From Pseudomonadota bacterium (GTDB lineage: Bacteria > Pseudomonadota > Gammaproteobacteria > Burkholderiales > Rhodocyclaceae): a stretch of 64,000 nucleotides of DNA. The translations under genes and the position numbers were made by a program. The stretch spans positions 1-64,000 of the forward strand of contig JAGTRU010000045.1 of the NCBI GenBank assembly GCA_018261905.1. The letters are read 5' to 3'. Under the pieces are notes generated by a model, which made no database searches, was not told where the DNA came from, and saw nothing but the letters and a program-made list of their open reading frames with translations. Of the stretch, positions 1-7,961 are shown one piece after another (positions within the stretch are counted from its first letter, which is position 1; each line of letters begins with the position of its first letter).

Positions 1-1110
1 CACGCCCTGTCGAACTACAACAAGTTCTACGAAGGCTTCCATGCCGGCGCAAGCCACCAGATCGAACGCCTCTGGTACCTGTCGGTGCCCAAGTCCTTCT
101 TCGACGACGCCTTCAGCGCCGGTCCCTTCGAATGGATGATCGCCATCGGTTTCAGCTTCGAATACGTGCTGACCAACCTGCTGTTCGTGCCCTTCATGTC
201 CGGTGCCGCCTACAACGGCGACATGGCGACGGTGACCTTCGGCTTCTCGGCCCAGTCTGACGAAGCCCGCCACATGACGCTGGGCCTCGAGTGCATCAAG
301 TTCATGCTGGAGCAGGATCCGGACAACCTGCCCATCGTCCAGAAGTGGATCGACAAGTGGGCCTGGCGCGGCATCCGCGTGCTGAGCCTGGTCTCCACGA
401 TGATGGACTACATGCTGCCGAAGCGTGTGATGAGCTGGAAGGAAGCCTGGGAAATCTATTTCGAGCAGAATGGCGGCGCGCTGTTCAATGACCTGGCCAA
501 GTACGGCATCAAGGTGCCGGACTGCATCGCCCAATGCACGGTCGACAAGGAGCATCAGTCGCACCAACTGTGGCTGACCTTGTGCACCCACTCGCACGCC
601 ATGGGCCTGCACACCTGGCTGCCCAGCGCCGAGGAAATGGATTGGCTGTCGGCGAAATACCCGAACACTTTCGACCAGTACTACCGTCCGCGTTTCGACG
701 AGCTGCGCCAACGCGCCGACAAGGGCGAGCGCTTCTTCGCCAATACCTTGCCCATGCTGTGCCAGGTCTGCCAGATTCCGATGCTATTCACCGAGCCAGA
801 CGACCCGACCAAGATCTGCTATCGCGAGTCGGAGTTCCAGGGCGAGAAGTACCACACCTGCTCGGACGGCTGTAAGCACATCTTCGACGACGAGCCGGAG
901 AAGTACATCCAGGCCTGGTTGCCGGTGCATCAGCTCTACCAGGGCAACTGCTGGCCGGAAGGCACCGATCCCACGGCCGAAGGGTTCAATCCGCTGGCCA
1001 AGTATCTCGAGTGGTGCCACGTCGACGGCAAGGACACCGGCGATTACGAAGGCTCCAGCGACCAGGCGAACTTCGCTGCCTGGCGTGGCGCAGCAACCCA
1101 AAACGGGTGA
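1..1110 (+). CDS. dmpN: Phenol hydroxylase large (oxygenase) subunit, 5'-truncated by window edge
   Basis: The frame is open from base 1, so the start lies outside the window; 369 C-terminal residues are present of a family length near 515. It is the di-iron alpha subunit of multicomponent phenol hydroxylase, which converts phenol to catechol with O2 in the cytoplasm. Visible iron ligands are the Glu in SFEYVL and the Glu and His of DEARH; the first Glu and the first ExxH motif must lie upstream of the window. A C-terminal Cys cluster (CQVC, then CSDGC) fits the structural zinc site of this family. dmpO and dmpP follow, which supports the assignment. Expected partners dmpK, dmpL and dmpM would be upstream, out of view. 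Confidence 0.96.
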   Translation, partial: HALSNYNKFYEGFHAGASHQIERLWYLSVPKSFFDDAFSAGPFEWMIAIGFSFEYVLTNLLFVPFMSGAAYNGDMATVTFGFSAQSDEARHMTLGLECIKFMLEQDPDNLPIVQKWIDKWAWRGIRVLSLVSTMMDYMLPKRVMSWKEAWEIYFEQNGGALFNDLAKYGIKVPDCIAQCTVDKEHQSHQLWLTLCTHSHAMGLHTWLPSAEEMDWLSAKYPNTFDQYYRPRFDELRQRADKGERFFANTLPMLCQVCQIPMLFTEPDDPTKICYRESEFQGEKYHTCSDGCKHIFDDEPEKYIQAWLPVHQLYQGNCWPEGTDPTAEGFNPLAKYLEWCHVDGKDTGDYEGSSDQANFAAWRGAATQNG

Positions 1111-1114
1111 GGCT

Positions 1115-1254
1115 TAGTCGGTAGTTGCTAGTCATTAGTTATTAGCAACTGCCAAGCCTACGGCTAGTTGGTAGTTGTTAGTTACTAGTTATTAGCAACT
1201 GCCAAAACCCAGACCCAGACCCGCTAGCGACTAATGACTAGCGACTAACAACTA
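1115..1254. repeat. Tandem 50-bp-period repeat with internal inverted arms between dmpN and dmpO
   Basis: Two 41-bp units (1115-1155 and 1165-1205) match at 37 of 41 positions by eye. Each begins TAGTyGGTAGTTG and ends TAGCAACTGCCAA. The first unit carries a perfect 8-bp inverted pair, AGTTGCTA at 1123-1130 and TAGCAACT at 1143-1150, with a 12-nt loop. A third, reverse-oriented copy of the words lies at 1222-1254. The stretch fills almost the whole 157-bp gap inside the phenol hydroxylase operon and should fold as RNA hairpins in the mRNA. No coding potential is seen. Confidence 0.85.
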
Positions 1255-1267
1255 AACGGAGACGAAC

Positions 1268-1624
1268 ATGGCTGTCAAAGCCCTCTACGATTATCAATAT
1301 CCTGCCGCCGATACCCAGGATAAATTCCATGGCAACCAACTGCTCTTCGTTGGTTGGGATGACCATTTCCTGTTTGTCGCGCCGCTCGCTTTTTCGGTGT
1401 CGCCGAATACCAGGTTTTCCGATCTGGTCGAGCAGAACCTGACGTTTGCTTACAACCGTCACGACGACTGGGCCAAGATCGACTTCAGCAAGGCCGTCTG
1501 GCTGAAGTCCGGCAAGCCCTTCCAGCCGGATTTCAACAAGACGCTGGCCGAGCAGGGGATCAAGCACAAGGATGCACTGCGCTTGCAAACCCCTGGCCTG
1601 AACGGCAACGGCACTAACTTCTGA
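1268..1624 (+). CDS. dmpO: Phenol hydroxylase P4 subunit
   Basis: A 118-residue protein of the DmpO/P4 family, the small gamma-type subunit of the phenol hydroxylase oxygenase. It packs with DmpN and DmpL in the (alpha-beta-gamma)2 complex and has no cofactor of its own. Length, the N-terminus MAVKALYDYQYPA and position between dmpN and dmpP all fit. The ATG follows a purine-rich ACGGAGACGAAC leader with GGAG as ribosome binding site. The unusual feature is the repeat-filled 157-bp gap before it; in most relatives this spacing is short. Confidence 0.95.
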   Translation: MAVKALYDYQYPAADTQDKFHGNQLLFVGWDDHFLFVAPLAFSVSPNTRFSDLVEQNLTFAYNRHDDWAKIDFSKAVWLKSGKPFQPDFNKTLAEQGIKHKDALRLQTPGLNGNGTNF

Positions 1625-1636
1625 GCCGGGGGCGTC

Positions 1637-2698
1637 ATGGCTTACGAACTGACCATTGAACCGCTCGGCCAGACCATCGAGGTCGAGGACGGCCAGACCA
1701 TTCTCGACGCAGCGTTGCGCGCCGGCATCTACCTGCCGCACGCCTGCTGTCACGGCCTGTGCGCGACCTGCAAGGTGCAGGTCACGGACGGCGAAGTCGA
1801 TCATGGCGAGGCCTCGACCTTTGCCCTGATGGATTTCGAGCGCGAGGAGGGCAAATGCCTGGCCTGCTGCGCCCGCCTGGAATCCGACACGGTGATCGAA
1901 GCCGAGATCGAGGATGATCCCGATTCCGAAAACCTGCCGGTCGAGGATTACAGCGGCGAGGTGGTTCGTATCGAAACCCTGACGCCCACCATCAAGGGTA
2001 TCTGGCTGAAGCTGGACCGGCCCATGCACTTCCAGGCCGGCCAGTACATCAACCTGGAAATTCCCGCGCTGGGCGGTGTGTCGCGGGCCTTTTCCCTGGC
2101 CAATGCGCCGCAGGAAGACAACATCGTCGAACTCAATGTGCGCATCGTGCCGGGCGGCCAGGTCACGACCTGGCTGCACAACGAGCTCAAGGTTGGCGAA
2201 ACGCTGAAACTGACCGGGCCCTACGGCCGCTTCTTCGTGAAGAAATCGGCCAATCTGCCGCTCATCTTCATGGCCGGCGGTTCTGGTCTGTCCAGCCCGA
2301 AATCGATGATCGAGGACCTGCTCGGTGAGGGCTGCGAACTGCCGATCACCCTGGTCTACGGCCAGCGCAACCGCGACGAGTTGTACTACCACGATGCCTT
2401 CACGGCCCTCGCAGATAAATATCCGAATTTCTGCTACGTGCCGGCCCTGTCGCACGAAGCGGAAGGCTCGGGCTGGGACGGCGCGCGCGGTTTCGTGCAT
2501 GAGGCGGCCAAGGCCCATTTCGGCAACGACTTCCGTGGCAACAAGGCCTACCTGTGCGGCCCGCCAGCCATGATCGAAGCCTGCATCTCGACCCTGATGC
2601 AGGGCCGGCTGTTCGAGCGCGACATCTACATGGAGAAGTTCTTCTCCGCGGCCGATGCCTCGCAACAACTGAAGAGTCCGCTGTTCAGGAACATCTAG
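1637..2698 (+). CDS. dmpP: Phenol hydroxylase P5 subunit, FAD/[2Fe-2S] reductase
   Basis: 353 residues, the usual length for the reductase that passes electrons from NAD(P)H to the DmpN di-iron centre. The N-terminal plant-type ferredoxin domain (about 1-95) has the cluster cysteines in CCHGLCATC plus a downstream Cys in KCLACC. The FAD domain shows RAFSLAN, and the NAD domain shows GGSGLSSPKSM and the terminal CGPPAMI motif. It starts 12 bases after dmpO and is probably translated from the same mRNA. Its TAG stop abuts the next block of repeats. Confidence 0.96.
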   Translation: MAYELTIEPLGQTIEVEDGQTILDAALRAGIYLPHACCHGLCATCKVQVTDGEVDHGEASTFALMDFEREEGKCLACCARLESDTVIEAEIEDDPDSENLPVEDYSGEVVRIETLTPTIKGIWLKLDRPMHFQAGQYINLEIPALGGVSRAFSLANAPQEDNIVELNVRIVPGGQVTTWLHNELKVGETLKLTGPYGRFFVKKSANLPLIFMAGGSGLSSPKSMIEDLLGEGCELPITLVYGQRNRDELYYHDAFTALADKYPNFCYVPALSHEAEGSGWDGARGFVHEAAKAHFGNDFRGNKAYLCGPPAMIEACISTLMQGRLFERDIYMEKFFSAADASQQLKSPLFRNI

Positions 2699-2990
2699 CT
2701 GGTAGTTGCCTAGGAGGCTTGAGCTGGTAGTGGGCGGGTTGGTCGCGGTTACTGGCAGCTCTCGTCCCCTGGGTGCAGTGGTCAATCAGTGACGCTTACT
2801 ACCAGCTCTAGCCCCTAGGCAACTAGGCAACTGAAATAGCTGTTAGTTGCCTAGGAGGCTTGAGCTGTTAGTGAGCAGGTTGGTCGCGGTTTTACTGGTA
2901 ACTCTAACTGCATGAGTTGTAAGTGGGCGATCAGTGGTCAATCAATGACGCTTACTAGCAGCTCTAGCCCCTAGGCAACTAGGCAACTAG
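2699..2990. repeat. Two tandem ~140-bp hairpin-forming repeats between dmpP and dmpQ
   Basis: This 320-bp gap holds no gene. Two imperfect copies (about 2699-2833 and 2838-2990) each start AGTTGCCTAGGAGGCTTGAG and end with CTCTAGCCCCTAGGCAACTA. The two ends of each copy are near-complementary, so each can fold into a stem of about 25 bp closed by a loop of some 80 bases. A shared internal block GGTTGGTCGCGGTT occurs in both copies. The copies differ in their middle parts, so they are not a very recent duplication. They separate the hydroxylase genes from the ferredoxin gene. Confidence 0.85.
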
Positions 2991-3018
2991 TAATGGCAAC
3001 TAAAGAAAGCATCCAGAC

Positions 3019-3351
3019 ATGATTTATTTCACTGTCGTCATTGAGGAAACCGGCGAGAGCTACCGCTGCTCGCCGCAGGAGTCGCTACTGGTCGGCATGG
3101 AACGCCTGGGCAAGAAGGGCATTCCGGTCGGTTGCCGGGGCGGCGGCTGCGGTGTGTGCAAGGTCGAAATCACCGCCGGCAGTTTCAAGAAGAAGGTGAT
3201 GAGCCGGGAGTACGTCAGTGTCGAGGATGAAGCGGCGGGGCGGGTGCTGGCCTGCCGGGTCATGCCGACCAGCGACATTCGCCTGCGCGTGCTCGGCAAG
3301 ATGGGCAAGAACGTCTGCCGGCCGGCGCCGGCGCTGGTAGCGACGGCCTGA
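3019..3351 (+). CDS. dmpQ: Chloroplast-type [2Fe-2S] ferredoxin of the DmpQ/XylT type
   Basis: 110 residues with the cluster motif CRGGGCGVC followed by a fourth Cys in VLACRV. DmpQ/XylT ferredoxins reactivate catechol 2,3-dioxygenase by reducing its iron when a substituted catechol has oxidised it. In Pseudomonas the gene sits directly upstream of dmpB; here a GntR regulator on the opposite strand separates the two. The gene is preceded by the long repeat block and a weak AAGAAAG ribosome site. The assignment rests on the motif, length and context. Confidence 0.9.
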   Translation: MIYFTVVIEETGESYRCSPQESLLVGMERLGKKGIPVGCRGGGCGVCKVEITAGSFKKKVMSREYVSVEDEAAGRVLACRVMPTSDIRLRVLGKMGKNVCRPAPALVATA

Positions 3352-3359
3352 GCGTCGGC

Positions 3360-4070
3360 TCAGGCGGTGGCGCCCTGGCGCAGTTCTTCGGGCAGGGCTT
3401 CGATAGAACGGAAAGTCAGTTCGATGTGTTCGGCCATGATCGCCGTGGCTTTTTCGGCATCGCGGGCCATCACCGCATTGAACAGGGCTTCGTGTTCGGT
3501 GTGGACATTGCGCGGCAGCGGTTTCAGGGAGATCGAGAGATGACGGTAACGGCCGGCCTGCTGATAGAGGATGGAGAGGAAATGCTTGATCCAGCGCGAC
3601 GGGCAGGCGGCGATCAGAACCTCGTGGAAGATCTTGTTGCGCTCTTCCCATTCGCCTTCGCCGGCCGCGTTGCCCAGTCTTTCCTCGGCCTTCGACAGGC
3701 GGTGGAAGGCGACGATGAGTTCGCCTTCCCAGGCGTCGTCGCCGGCCGCCATCGACTGGCGCAGGGCTTCGCATTCGAGCATGACGCGGGTGCGGGTGAT
3801 GTCGGCGAAATCGTCGAGCGATACCGGGGCGACGCGGAAACCGCGCTGCCCCTGGCTGACGACGAGGGCGTCGGAGATGAGCAGCGACAGTGCCTCGCGC
3901 AGCGTGCCGGCACCGACGCCGTAGTCGTTTTTCAGGTGCTCGACGCGCAGTTTGGCGCCGGGCGCCAGACGGCCTTCGATGATGTCGCGGCGCAGGGCGT
4001 GGTAGGCAGATTCAACCAGTGTCTTCGCTTCGGGGACATTGCTGTCGCCGGCCAGAGTGTTTTTTTGCAT
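3360..4070 (-). CDS. GntR-family transcriptional regulator (FCD type)
   Basis: 236 residues. An N-terminal winged helix (about 15-80) contains LRRDIIEGRLAPGAKL and the recognition-helix region GVGAGTLREALSLL. The C-terminal alpha-helical FCD ligand domain (about 95-220) includes RVMLECEALR and HRLSKAEERL with a terminal EHI motif that normally helps bind metal or acid ligands. The gene is divergent from dmpB and convergent with dmpQ, with an 8-bp gap to the latter. It most likely represses or activates the dmpB operon in response to a pathway acid, but the ligand is unknown. An inverted repeat at the dmpB promoter is the obvious operator. Confidence 0.9.
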   Translation of the reverse strand: MQKNTLAGDSNVPEAKTLVESAYHALRRDIIEGRLAPGAKLRVEHLKNDYGVGAGTLREALSLLISDALVVSQGQRGFRVAPVSLDDFADITRTRVMLECEALRQSMAAGDDAWEGELIVAFHRLSKAEERLGNAAGEGEWEERNKIFHEVLIAACPSRWIKHFLSILYQQAGRYRHLSISLKPLPRNVHTEHEALFNAVMARDAEKATAIMAEHIELTFRSIEALPEELRQGATA

Positions 4071-4147
4071 GACAGAGTGGTTTTGTGAAGTGGTTTGACC
4101 AGAAGGGTGATTCTACCCGAGCAGTAAAAATTTTCACGATTTATTAA

Positions 4148-4178
4148 AATCTCGAGAATTTATGTTGACTTCGAGATT
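4148..4178. promoter_or_regulatory. Inverted repeat, candidate GntR operator
   Basis: AATCTCGA (4148-4155) and TCGAGATT (4171-4178) are perfect reverse complements, separated by 15 bases. The right arm directly follows the -35 hexamer of the dmpB promoter, so a protein bound here would affect RNA polymerase. TCTCGAGA within the left arm is itself a palindrome. The divergent GntR gene is the natural candidate to bind it; this is inference. Confidence 0.5.
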
Positions 4179-4193
4179 CGTTGTAAATATCGT
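4165..4193 (+). promoter_or_regulatory. Candidate sigma-70 promoter of the dmpB operon
   Basis: TTGACT (4165-4170) and TATCGT (4188-4193) are 17 bases apart, in an AT-rich stretch that stands out from the GC-rich surroundings. The predicted start of transcription leaves a leader of about 60 bases before dmpB. It means the lower pathway can be expressed apart from the hydroxylase genes. Confidence 0.5.
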
Positions 4194-4262
4194 TATGTTT
4201 AATCGGTTGCATAGATTGTCGTGAGCTGATCAACAGCCCGACTCAAAATAAAGGAGACAAAG

Positions 4263-5189
4263 ATGGCAATGACAGGAGTGCTTCGCCCGGGTCACATTCA
4301 ACTAAAGGTGCTCGACCTGGCGGAAAGCGTTGATTTCTACTCGAACGTGCTGGGCCTCATCGAAACCGGTCGCGATGCCCAGGGCCGCGTCTATTTCAAG
4401 ACCTGGGACGAGCGCGATCACAACAGCGTCATCCTGCGTCAGGCCGATACGGCCGGCATCGACTTCTTCGCCTTCAAGGTCGATAGCGATGCGACGCTGG
4501 CCAAGCTGGAAAAGGACCTCAACGCCTACGGTGTCGCCACCCGCCGCATCCCGGCCGGCGAACTGCTGGAAACCGGCGAGCGCGTCCGCTTCACACTGCC
4601 GACCGGTCACGACATCGAGCTGTATGCCAAGAAGACCGTCGTCGGCAACGACATGGGCGATCTCAATCCGGAAGCCTGGTGTGCCGGTTCCGAGAAGGGC
4701 ATCGCCCCGATCCGCCTCGACCACTGCCTGCTCTACGGTCCGGACATCGAAAAGGCCCAGGCCATCTTCCAGGATGTGCTTGGTTTCTACCTCGTCGAAC
4801 ACATCGCGCTCGACGACAGCCAGGATCTGGCGATCTGGCTGTCCTGCTCGACCAAGGCCCATGACATCGCTTTCGTCCGCCATCCGGAACCGGGCAAGCT
4901 GCACCACGTCTCCTTCCTGCTTGAGAGCTGGGAAAAGGTGCTGCGCGCCGCCGACCTGATGTCGATGAACCGCGTTTCCATCGACATCGGCCCGACGCGC
5001 CATGGTGTGACCCGCGGTACGACGATCTATGCATTTGATCCGAACGGCAATCGTTTTGAGACTTTCTGTGGCGGCAACTATGCCTACCCGGATATCAAGC
5101 CGACCAAGTGGACCATGGACGAAGTCGGCGCGGCGGTCTTCTACCACGACCGCAAGCTCAATGACGCCTTCCTGACTGTGGTGACCTGA
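4263..5189 (+). CDS. dmpB: Catechol 2,3-dioxygenase (extradiol, XylE/DmpB type)
   Basis: 308 residues, the standard length for the Fe(II) enzyme that opens catechol to 2-hydroxymuconic semialdehyde. By count the metal ligands are His154 (LDHCLL), His215 (LHHVSF) and Glu266 (NRFETFCGG). The two vicinal-oxygen-chelate modules span about 8-125 and 150-275. An AAGGAGA site lies just before the ATG. The TGA stop overlaps the next gene's ATG (TGATG), so the two are translationally coupled. This is the first gene of the lower-pathway operon. Confidence 0.97.
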   Translation: MAMTGVLRPGHIQLKVLDLAESVDFYSNVLGLIETGRDAQGRVYFKTWDERDHNSVILRQADTAGIDFFAFKVDSDATLAKLEKDLNAYGVATRRIPAGELLETGERVRFTLPTGHDIELYAKKTVVGNDMGDLNPEAWCAGSEKGIAPIRLDHCLLYGPDIEKAQAIFQDVLGFYLVEHIALDDSQDLAIWLSCSTKAHDIAFVRHPEPGKLHHVSFLLESWEKVLRAADLMSMNRVSIDIGPTRHGVTRGTTIYAFDPNGNRFETFCGGNYAYPDIKPTKWTMDEVGAAVFYHDRKLNDAFLTVVT

Positions 5190-5611
5190 TGCAAGTCGCC
5201 GCCACGATTCCCGGCATCACGGCGCAGGCGGCGGCCGCTGCCTGCGCGGCAGCGGTCGCCCACGCCGAGCAAAACGGCTGGAAGATCAATGTCGCCGTCG
5301 TCGATCGTGGCGGCAATCTCATGGCCTTCCTGCGCATGCCGGGCGCCTTCATCCACTCGATCGATATCGCCATCGATAAGGCCTACACCTCGGCCAGCTT
5401 CGGCTTTCCGACCAAGGCCTGGATGGGGGCCATCGGCCACGACGAAGGCATGAAGCTCGGCTTCGCGGCGCAACCCCGGCTGATCGTCTTCGGTGGCGGT
5501 CTGCCGGTGGGTTCGGGTGACTGGCTCGGCGGCATCGGCGTCTCCGGTGCTTCCGAAGCCGAAGATGAAGAATGTGCCCGGGCCGGCCTTGCGGCCATTG
5601 GCCTGGCTTAA
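5189..5611 (+). CDS. GlcG/HbpS-like heme-binding-family protein (DUF336)
   Basis: 140 residues of the GlcG/HbpS family: an N-terminal helix rich in Ala, then NVAVVDRGGNLMAFLRM and the characteristic glycine-rich end GGGLPV. Members accompany several catabolic operons, including meta-cleavage clusters between the dioxygenase and the semialdehyde dehydrogenase, exactly as here. The role is not established; heme or small-molecule binding is known for some relatives. It overlaps the dmpB stop by one base, so it is co-translated. The family call is firm and the function is open. Confidence 0.85.
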   Translation: MQVAATIPGITAQAAAAACAAAVAHAEQNGWKINVAVVDRGGNLMAFLRMPGAFIHSIDIAIDKAYTSASFGFPTKAWMGAIGHDEGMKLGFAAQPRLIVFGGGLPVGSGDWLGGIGVSGASEAEDEECARAGLAAIGLA

Positions 5612-5641
5612 GAACAGCAAACCAAAAAAGGAAAACCAGCA

Positions 5642-7096
5642 ATGAAGCAAATCCTCAACTTCATCAACGGCGAATTCGTCAGCACCGGCAAGACCTTCGA
5701 AAAGCGCACGCCGCTCGACAATTCGCTGATCGGCCAGGTCCATGAAGCCGGCAAGACCGAAGTCGATGCCGCCGTCGCCGCTGCCCGCGCCGCCCTCGAA
5801 GGGCCGTGGGGCAAGATGACCGTGGTCGAGCGCACCGACATCCTGAACAAGGTGGCCGACGAGATCACCCGCCGCTTCGACGAATTCCTCGAAGCCGAAT
5901 GCGCCGATACCGGCAAGCCGAAGAGCCTTGCCTCGCACATCGACATCCCGCGCGGCGCCGCCAATTTCAAGATTTTCGCCGACGTCATCAAGAACGCGCC
6001 GACCGAGTTTTTCGAACTGGCCACCCCGGATGGCCGTGGCGCCATCAATTACGCCATGCGTCGCCCGGTCGGCGTGGTTGGCGTCGTCTGCCCGTGGAAC
6101 CTGCCGCTGCTGCTGATGACCTGGAAGGTCGGCCCGGCCCTGGCTTGCGGCAACACTGTCGTGGTGAAGCCGTCGGAAGAAACCCCGTCCACCGCCACGC
6201 TGCTTGGCGAAGTGATGAATGCCTGCGGCGTGCCCAAGGGCGTCTATAACGTCGTGCATGGCTTCGGCCCGAACTCGGCCGGCGAATTCCTGACCACCAA
6301 CCAGGGCGTCAATGCCATCACCTTCACCGGCGAAACGCGGACCGGTGCGGCGATCATGAAGGCTGCCGCCGACGGCGCCCGGCCGGTGTCGCTGGAAATG
6401 GGCGGCAAGAACCCGGCCATCGTCTTTGCCGATGCCGATCTCGATGTCGCCATCGAAGCCACCCTGCGTTCCTGCTTCTCCAATTGCGGCCAGGTCTGCC
6501 TGGGTACCGAGCGTGTCTATGTCGAGCGCCCGCTGTTCGACAAGTTCGTTGCCGCCCTCAAGGCCGGTGCAGAGAAGCTCAAGCTCGGCCTGCCGAGCGA
6601 TCCGGCCAGCAACATGGGGCCGCTGGTCAGCCAGGAACACCGCAACAAGGTGCTCTCGTATTACAAGAAGGCCGTTGAAGAAGGCGCCACGGTCGTTACC
6701 GGCGGCGGTGTTCCCGACATGCCGGGCGAGCTGACCAACGGCGCCTGGGTGCAGCCGACCATCTGGACCGGCCTAGGCGACGAGGCCACGGTGGTGCGCG
6801 AGGAAATCTTCGGGCCCTGCACGACGGTCATGCCGTTCGATAGCGAAGAGGAAGTCGTCAAGCGCGCCAACAACACGACCTACGGTCTGGCCGCCTCGGT
6901 GTACACCCAGGACGTGACTCGCGCCCACCGCGTCGCCGGCAAGATGGAAGTCGGTCTGGTCTGGGTCAACAGCTGGTTCCTGCGTGACCTGCGTACCCCG
7001 TTCGGCGGCGCCAAGCAGTCCGGCATCGGTCGTGAAGGCGGCGTGCATTCGCTTGAGTTCTATACCGAACTCAAGAACATTTGCATCAAGCTGTAA
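5642..7096 (+). CDS. dmpC: 2-hydroxymuconic semialdehyde dehydrogenase
   Basis: 484 residues of the aldehyde dehydrogenase superfamily. It oxidises 2-hydroxymuconic semialdehyde to 4-oxalocrotonate with NAD+, the oxalocrotonate branch used for catechol itself. Visible features are the PWNLPLLLMTWK oxyanion Asn region, the general base Glu in LEMGGKNP and the catalytic Cys in NCGQVCLG. AAAGGAAA precedes the ATG. The position after dmpB and before dmpD matches the canonical dmp/xyl order apart from the GlcG-like insertion. Confidence 0.96.
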   Translation: MKQILNFINGEFVSTGKTFEKRTPLDNSLIGQVHEAGKTEVDAAVAAARAALEGPWGKMTVVERTDILNKVADEITRRFDEFLEAECADTGKPKSLASHIDIPRGAANFKIFADVIKNAPTEFFELATPDGRGAINYAMRRPVGVVGVVCPWNLPLLLMTWKVGPALACGNTVVVKPSEETPSTATLLGEVMNACGVPKGVYNVVHGFGPNSAGEFLTTNQGVNAITFTGETRTGAAIMKAAADGARPVSLEMGGKNPAIVFADADLDVAIEATLRSCFSNCGQVCLGTERVYVERPLFDKFVAALKAGAEKLKLGLPSDPASNMGPLVSQEHRNKVLSYYKKAVEEGATVVTGGGVPDMPGELTNGAWVQPTIWTGLGDEATVVREEIFGPCTTVMPFDSEEEVVKRANNTTYGLAASVYTQDVTRAHRVAGKMEVGLVWVNSWFLRDLRTPFGGAKQSGIGREGGVHSLEFYTELKNICIKL

Positions 7097-7105
7097 GGGC
7101 GGAAC

Positions 7106-7936
7106 ATGTCCATGCCCACGAACAGCCCGGAAATCGGCCGCAGCGTCAGTGCTGCCGGCATCGTTACCAACGTCCATGATCAGGGCGCGGGGCAGCCGGT
7201 GATGCTGATCCACGGTTCCGGGCCGGGCGTCACGGCATGGGCCAACTGGCGTTTGGTGTTGCCGGACCTGGCCCGCTCCCGTCGGGTGATTGCCCCCGAT
7301 ATGCTGGGTTTCGGCTACACCGAACGGCCGGCCGGCGTGACGTATTCGCTTGATGCCTGGGTCAATCACGCGGTTGGTGTGCTCGATGCGCTCGATATCG
7401 AACAGACCGATCTGGTCGGCAATTCCTTCGGCGGTGCCATCGCGCTCGCCCTGGCCATCCGCCATCCGCAGCGCGTGCGCAAGCTGGTGTTGATGGGCAG
7501 TGTCGGCGTGCCTTTCGCCATCACGCCGGGACTCGATGCGGTCTGGGGGTACGAGCCGTCGCTCGCCGCCATGCGCGGTCTGCTCGATATCTTCGCCCAT
7601 GACCGCAGCCTGGTCACCGACGAACTCGCCGAGCTGCGTTACCAGGCCAGTATCCGGCCGGGTTTCCAGGAATCCTTCGCGGCCATGTTCCCGGCGCCGC
7701 GCCAGCGCTGGGTCGATGCCATGGCGAGCAGCGAAGCCGATATCCGGGGCATCGCCCAGGACACGCTGATCATCCACGGACGTGACGACCTAGTCATTCC
7801 GCTGAGCAACTCGCTGACCCTGCACCAGTGGATCAGCCGTTCGCAACTGCATGTCTTCGGCAATTGCGGCCACTGGGCGCAGATCGAGCACAACCGCCGC
7901 TTCAATCAACTGGTCAGCAACTTCCTGGCCGAATAG
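7106..7936 (+). CDS. dmpD: 2-hydroxymuconic semialdehyde hydrolase
   Basis: 276-residue alpha/beta hydrolase that cleaves 2-hydroxymuconic semialdehyde to 2-oxopent-4-enoate and formate; this branch serves ketone products from methylated catechols. The oxyanion segment HGSGPGV, nucleophile elbow GNSFGG, acid HGRDDLVIP and base GNCGHW are all in place. It follows dmpC by 9 bases. Presence of both dmpC and dmpD means the strain can likely use phenol and methylphenols. Confidence 0.95.
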   Translation: MSMPTNSPEIGRSVSAAGIVTNVHDQGAGQPVMLIHGSGPGVTAWANWRLVLPDLARSRRVIAPDMLGFGYTERPAGVTYSLDAWVNHAVGVLDALDIEQTDLVGNSFGGAIALALAIRHPQRVRKLVLMGSVGVPFAITPGLDAVWGYEPSLAAMRGLLDIFAHDRSLVTDELAELRYQASIRPGFQESFAAMFPAPRQRWVDAMASSEADIRGIAQDTLIIHGRDDLVIPLSNSLTLHQWISRSQLHVFGNCGHWAQIEHNRRFNQLVSNFLAE

Positions 7937-7961
7937 AGAGCACAACAGAGGAAAAAGCGCG

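Noticed and set aside
1115..1254. Possible CRISPR array from the regular repeat
   Set aside because: There are only two units with a 9-base interval, internal hairpin arms, and no cas genes.
7851..7961. Longer start for dmpE inside dmpD
   Set aside because: The extra 37 residues are out-of-frame dmpD sequence. The ATG at 7962 has a ribosome site and matches the family length.
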